Below are positions 59,822 to 64,000 of a stretch of 64,000 bases of DNA, piece by piece. Position numbers and translations under genes: made by a program. The notes beneath the pieces were generated by a model. The model saw only the letters and a list, made by a program, of their open reading frames with translations. It ran no database searches and was not told where the DNA came from. This DNA comes from Cereibacter_A azotoformans (GTDB taxonomy: Bacteria; Pseudomonadota; Alphaproteobacteria; Rhodobacterales; Rhodobacteraceae). Location: assembly GCF_003050905.1 (NCBI RefSeq), contig NZ_QAOT01000009.1, one strand, 5' to 3'. Each line of letters starts with the position of its first letter. Within the stretch, counting starts at the first letter, position 1.

Positions 59822-60424
59822 ATGGCAGAGCGGATCAACCCGATGGTCAAGGCGGCGCTGGAGTGGGGGCCGATCGCGGCCTTCTTCCTCGGCTATGTGC
59901 AGCTGAAGGACGAAACCTTCGCCTTTGGCGGCACCGACTACCAGGGCTTCATCGTGGTGACGGCCGCCTTCATCCCGCTGATGGTGATCTGCACCGGCCT
60001 GCTCTGGCGGCTGACGGGCAAGCTCTCGCGGATGCAGGTGGCGACGGTCGTTCTGGTCGTGGTGTTCGGCGGCCTCTCGGTCTGGCTGAACGACGAGCGG
60101 TTCTTCAAGATGAAGCCCACCATGATCTACCTGCTGTTCGGCGCCCTTCTCGGCATCGGATTGCTGCGCGGGCAGAGCTGGCTCAAGCTGGTGCTCGAGG
60201 AGGCGGTGCCCCTGCAGCCTGAGGGCTGGATGGTGCTTACTCGGCGCGTGATGCTGTTCTTTTTCGTGCTCGCCGCCGCGAACGAGGCGGTCTGGCGGTT
60301 GATGAGCACGGACGCCTGGGTCAATTTCAAGACCTTCGGGCTGCCCCTGGCCATCTTCGCCTTCTTCATGACGCAGGGCAGCCTCTTCAGGCGCTACGGG
60401 CTGGAGCGCGGGGACAAGGTCTGA
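59822..60424 (+). CDS. yciB: inner membrane-spanning protein YciB (septation protein A family)
   Basis: The 200-residue protein has five or six helices. Family segments are ALEWGPIAAFFLGYVQ, GGLSVWLNDERFFKMKPTMIYLLFGALL, SWLKLVLEEAVPLQPEGWMVLTRRVMLFFFVLAAANEAVWRLMSTDAWVNFKTFGLPLAIFAFFM. In enterobacteria YciB contributes to envelope integrity and septation (IspZ/IspA in older naming). AGGGAGA six bases before ATG 59822 decides the start over an ATG at 59807. It follows the DMT gene closely and is followed by a copy of the hairpin repeat. Confidence 0.92.
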   Translation: MAERINPMVKAALEWGPIAAFFLGYVQLKDETFAFGGTDYQGFIVVTAAFIPLMVICTGLLWRLTGKLSRMQVATVVLVVVFGGLSVWLNDERFFKMKPTMIYLLFGALLGIGLLRGQSWLKLVLEEAVPLQPEGWMVLTRRVMLFFFVLAAANEAVWRLMSTDAWVNFKTFGLPLAIFAFFMTQGSLFRRYGLERGDKV

Positions 60425-60474
60425 GCCGCGGCCAGTGTCGCAGGGGGCCGGCGGCGGGGAGTGACGGGAACAGG

Positions 60475-60524
60475 CCGGGGGCTCTGCCCCCGGACCCCCG
60501 GGATATTTGGGCCAGAATGAAGGG
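60475..60524 (+). repeat. dispersed GC hairpin/GATATTTGGG repeat, copy 5
   Basis: CCGGGGGC-TCT-GCCCCCGG hairpin, then ACCCCCGGGATATTTGGG and CCAGAATGAAGGG. It lies between the convergent yciB and EcsC genes, where it could serve as a shared transcription end. It is the copy closest to the window consensus. Confidence 0.82.
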
Positions 60525-60562
60525 AGGCGCGCGGCGCTTGAGGGGCGTTTGCCAGGTTTCCC

Positions 60563-61327
60563 TCAGGCGCGGTATAGCGGGATCGGCCTCACCGCGGACT
60601 GGAACTCGGTGAGCACCCGCTCGGGGCCGTGGGTCTGGGCGAGACGCAGCAGGGCAAAGCGGATCTCGGCGATCTCGCGGTAGTAGTTCAGGTAGGCGGC
60701 GTTCAGCGTGGCGCCTGTCACCGCGCCGAGCACGGGCACGGCCTGGGCCATGAGTTTCTGGCCAAGCGCCGCGGCAAGTCTGGGCGCGACCGAGGCCACG
60801 ACCTTGCTGACCGCGGCCCCGCTGAGCGCGATGCGGGCGCCGATGAAGCTGGTGTTCACGCCGTCGTCGCGCTTGAGGGGGCTGCCGGCGCCGAAGATGC
60901 GCAGGCACTCCACGCGGATGGCCGGATCGTCCGGGTCGAAGCCCTCGGCTTCGGCCGCGCGGCGGATGGCGTGCATGATGACGGTGATCGTCACCGGCAG
61001 TTCGGCGATCGAGGTGGCAAGCCCCCCCGCGCCACCGGCCGCGCCCGTGAGCGCCACGAGAGCGGGCGTGGCGCGCCGTCCGAGGTCGGGGGCGGCACGG
61101 CCCGCCGCCGCGATCCGGTGGCTCTGCTCGAGGGCGCGGCGCGTCACCGTCTCGATCTGGCGCTGGAGGGCGGCCGGCAGCAGCGCCATCCGCTCTTCGA
61201 GCGACCCGCCGAAGCGGTTCATCAGGGCCATCACCGGACCGTTCGCGCGGTCGAACCGCAGGGCGAGCGCCGCGATCTCGGCTTCGGGACTGGTGCGCAG
61301 GGCGGGGAGGCGGCTGTTTGCGGTCAT
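60563..61327 (-). CDS. EcsC family protein
   Basis: The 254-residue protein has a polar start followed by glycine/alanine-rich helices: GGAGGLATSIAELPVTITVIMHAIRRAAEAEGFDPDD (about 102-138), RIALSGAAVSKVVASVAPRLAAALGQKLMAQAVPVLGAVTGATLNAAYLNYY (about 170-225). This matches the EcsC family, named after a Bacillus gene linked to an ABC exporter; biochemical function is unknown. ATG 61327 is used, with no clear ribosome binding site. No ABC transporter lies next to it. The GNAT gene is 53 bases upstream on the same strand. Confidence 0.83.
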   Translation of the reverse strand: MTANSRLPALRTSPEAEIAALALRFDRANGPVMALMNRFGGSLEERMALLPAALQRQIETVTRRALEQSHRIAAAGRAAPDLGRRATPALVALTGAAGGAGGLATSIAELPVTITVIMHAIRRAAEAEGFDPDDPAIRVECLRIFGAGSPLKRDDGVNTSFIGARIALSGAAVSKVVASVAPRLAAALGQKLMAQAVPVLGAVTGATLNAAYLNYYREIAEIRFALLRLAQTHGPERVLTEFQSAVRPIPLYRA

Positions 61328-61379
61328 GCGACAAGAGGTAGGATCGGCCCGGGCGTTCGGCAATGGCCGCGCAGGCGCG

Positions 61380-61865
61380 TCAGCCGGCCTTCGTCACCGA
61401 CCCCTCGACGCCCTCCCAAGCGCCCGTCACCAGCGGCATTCCCAGCACGCGCTCGGGGTTCGTGGGCGGCGGCATCTCCACCCGCTCGAGCTTGCGGAAG
61501 CCGAAGCGCCGGTAGTAGGGCGCGTCCCCGACCAGCATCACCCGCTCCCACCCGAGCTTCCTCGCCTCGGCCAGGGTTTCGGTGATCAGGAGCGCCCCCA
61601 GCCCCTCGCCCTGGCGCGTCGGATGGACCGCCACCGGCCCGAGAAGCAGCACCGGCTTGTCTGCGACCTTCACGGGCCAGTAGCGGATGGCCGCGGCGAG
61701 CGTGCCATCCGCGTCCCGCAAGAGCGCGCAGAGATCCGCCACCGTCGGCACCCCGTCGCGCAGCCGGTAGGAGGAGAGCGCCGTGCGGCCCGGCGCGAAG
61801 CAGAGGTCGTAGAGGGCCTCGACTTCCCACCAGTCGGCATCACGTTCCTGTTCAAGGCGATACAA
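61380..61865 (-). CDS. GNAT-family N-acetyltransferase
   Basis: The 161-residue protein has the acetyl-CoA loop VHPTRQGEGLGALLITETLAEARKLG (about 79-104), followed by VMLVGDAPYYRRFGFRKLE, a hallmark of the YhbS-like GNAT subgroup. The substrate is unknown. Translation appears to start at TTG 61865, with GGGGGAG six bases upstream; no ATG lies in a suitable place. It is divergent from the flavin reductase gene with about 80 bases between the starts. Confidence 0.83.
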   Translation of the reverse strand: MYRLEQERDADWWEVEALYDLCFAPGRTALSSYRLRDGVPTVADLCALLRDADGTLAAAIRYWPVKVADKPVLLLGPVAVHPTRQGEGLGALLITETLAEARKLGWERVMLVGDAPYYRRFGFRKLERVEMPPPTNPERVLGMPLVTGAWEGVEGSVTKAG

Positions 61866-61946
61866 GCCCGCTCCCCCTGCCTCCGGTTTCGGCTGGAACG
61901 GCGCGTAACACGCAGGCAGAACGGGATCAAACCGGAAAGGAGACCC

Positions 61947-62531
61947 ATGTTCTACCGCCCCGAGGATGGCCACGGCCTGCCCCACAATCCCTTCAACGCC
62001 ATCGTCGCCCCGCGGCCGATCGGCTGGATCTCGACCCGCGGGCCGACAGGGGACAATCTTGCGCCCTATTCCTTCTTCAACGCCGTGGCCTATGTGCCGC
62101 CGCAGGTCATGTTCGCCTCGACCAGCACGAAGGACAGCCTTGCCGCCCTCCGCGAGAGCGGGGTCTTCTGCGTGAACATCGTCGAGGAGGCGGCCCTTGC
62201 CCGGATGAACGCCACCTCGGCGGCCTTCCCGAGGGGCACCGACGAGTTTCGCGAAGCGGGCGTGGACAAGGCCGAATGCCGGACCATCGACTGCCCGCGG
62301 GTGGGAGACGCGCCGGCATCGCTCGAATGTCGCGTGACGCAGGTGGTCGACCTGCTGGGGCAGGACAATCATCTGGTGCTGGGCGAGGTCACGGGCGTGC
62401 ATCTGCGCGACGACTGCCTGCGCGACGGGCGGTTCGACGTGACGGCCTTCCGGCCGATGGCGCGGCTCGGCTACCGCGACTATGCGGTGATCCGCGAGGT
62501 GATCGAACTGTCGCGCCCGCCGGCCGGCTGA
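61947..62531 (+). CDS. flavin reductase family protein (FMN-binding split barrel)
   Basis: The 194-residue protein begins MFYRPEDGHGLPHNPFNAIVAPRPIGWISTRG, with LAPYSFFNAVAYVPPQVMFASTSTKDSLAALRESGVFCVNIVEE. This is the pattern of the flavoredoxin-like split-barrel flavin reductases that bind FMN and use NAD(P)H. GGAAAGGAG before ATG 61947 is an excellent ribosome binding site. The partner enzyme or substrate is not indicated by the neighbours. Confidence 0.87.
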   Translation: MFYRPEDGHGLPHNPFNAIVAPRPIGWISTRGPTGDNLAPYSFFNAVAYVPPQVMFASTSTKDSLAALRESGVFCVNIVEEAALARMNATSAAFPRGTDEFREAGVDKAECRTIDCPRVGDAPASLECRVTQVVDLLGQDNHLVLGEVTGVHLRDDCLRDGRFDVTAFRPMARLGYRDYAVIREVIELSRPPAG

Positions 62532-62657
62532 GACGCCTGTATTTCGCGCTTCGTGAGTGGCAATGGCGATTTATCGCACCCGGAAACGGCCCGTTGACGC
62601 TTTCAACCGGGCGGCGGCGGGCCTAGTGTCCTGCCGGTCAATCAACCGGGGACAGCA

Positions 62658-63530
<873 letters not shown>

Positions 63531-63534
63531 GGCG

Positions 63535-64000
63535 ATGACGAACAAGTCGGTCCGGGACTATATCCGCACGATCGTGGATTTCCCGCACGAGGGGATCCTC
63601 TTCCGCGACGTGACCACCCTGTTTGCGGACCCGCGCGGCTTCCGCATCGCCATCGACCAGCTTCTCGCGCCCTATGCCGGGATGCGGTTCGACAAGGTGG
63701 CGGGCCTCGAGGCGCGCGGCTTCATCCTCGGCGGCGCCGTGGCGCACCAGCTCTCGACGGGCTTCGTGCCGATCCGCAAGAAGGGCAAGCTGCCGGGCCG
63801 CACGGTCTCGGTGAGCTACCAGCTGGAATATGGCGAGGCGGTGGTCGAGGTGCATGACGACGCGATCCAGGCCGGCGAGCGGATCCTGCTGGTGGACGAT
63901 CTCCTCGCCACCGGAGGCACGGCCGAGGCCGGCATCCGGTTGATCGAGCAGCTCGGCGGCGAAGTGGTGGGCTGCGCCTTCGTGGTGGACCTGCCGGACC
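63535..64000 (+). CDS. apt: adenine phosphoribosyltransferase (cut by window edge)
   Basis: The first 155 residues are present. They begin MTNKSVRDYIRTIVDFPHEGILFRDVTTLFADP and include GLEARGFILGGAVAH, the flexible loop PIRKKGKLPGRTVSVSYQLEYG and the PRPP-binding motif ILLVDDLLATGGTAEAG. The enzyme turns adenine and PRPP into AMP. The ATG is four bases after the mtnP stop, with GAGG upstream. Only about 25 residues of the usual 170-180 are missing at the right edge. Confidence 0.96.
   Translation, partial: MTNKSVRDYIRTIVDFPHEGILFRDVTTLFADPRGFRIAIDQLLAPYAGMRFDKVAGLEARGFILGGAVAHQLSTGFVPIRKKGKLPGRTVSVSYQLEYGEAVVEVHDDAIQAGERILLVDDLLATGGTAEAGIRLIEQLGGEVVGCAFVVDLPD

Overview
The window is a gene-dense, high-GC stretch of an alphaproteobacterial chromosome. 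It almost certainly comes from Rhodobacter (Cereibacter) sphaeroides or a very close relative. Two things support this. First, bases 507-1210 carry the layout known in R. sphaeroides as ccaF1-CcsR1-4: a 71-codon DUF1127 gene followed by four tandem small RNAs with CCTCCTCCC loops. Second, the aa3 oxidase subunit I encoded at 19949-21649 has 566 residues, and D132, E286, K362 and the heme-ligand histidines all fall at the standard R. sphaeroides numbers. No phage, insertion sequence, CRISPR array or genomic island was seen. Most of the window is core metabolism and information processing.

Layout. 1-2432: start of mrp (cut by the window edge), the ccaF1/CcsR stress-RNA locus, and a BenE-type transporter. 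2436-9753: UvrD/PcrA helicase, pyruvate carboxylase, a HisN-type phosphatase and an XRE regulator. 10105-13609: quinone reductase, LysR regulator, a second DUF1127 protein, a Bax-inhibitor-1 family protein and ribosomal protein L33. 13790-18348: a four-gene polyamine/opine-type ABC transporter operon on the minus strand, then tRNA-Leu(GAG). 18977-22181: lipB, then ctaD with a perfect FnrL box upstream and a DUF2244 gene whose first codons contain a terminator-like hairpin. 22200-30022: YqeY, carA, a lipoprotein L,D-transpeptidase, a fused glycosyltransferase, a GntR regulator, a HAD phosphatase and a UbiH-type hydroxylase. 30026-37852: aminotransferase V, two overlapping Lrp genes divergent from ilvC, the folB-folP-glmM operon and a SleB-type hydrolase. 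38058-44284: a PPDK-like protein with a diverged ATP-grasp half, and glyQ-orf-glyS. 44409-55315: a secreted protease-like protein without its catalytic triad, trkH, folE2, SAM-II riboswitch-metZ, ptsP, lysC and purD. 55420-64000: xseA, ftsY, a DMT-family exporter, yciB, EcsC, GNAT, flavin reductase, mtnP and the start of apt.

Functional themes. Folate synthesis is represented by FolE2, FolB and FolP. Methionine/SAM metabolism is represented by metZ under a SAM-II riboswitch, lysC, and the salvage pair mtnP-apt. Respiratory control appears as ctaD with an FnrL box. Post-transcriptional stress control appears as the CcsR array. Several clean housekeeping promoters share a pattern of TTGnnn, 16-17 bp, then TAnnnn. 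A GC-rich hairpin repeat ending in GATATTTGGGCCAGAATGAA recurs five times between genes.

Limits: gene identities come from reading translations and motifs, without database searches. Promoters, operators and RNA ends are inferred from sequence patterns.
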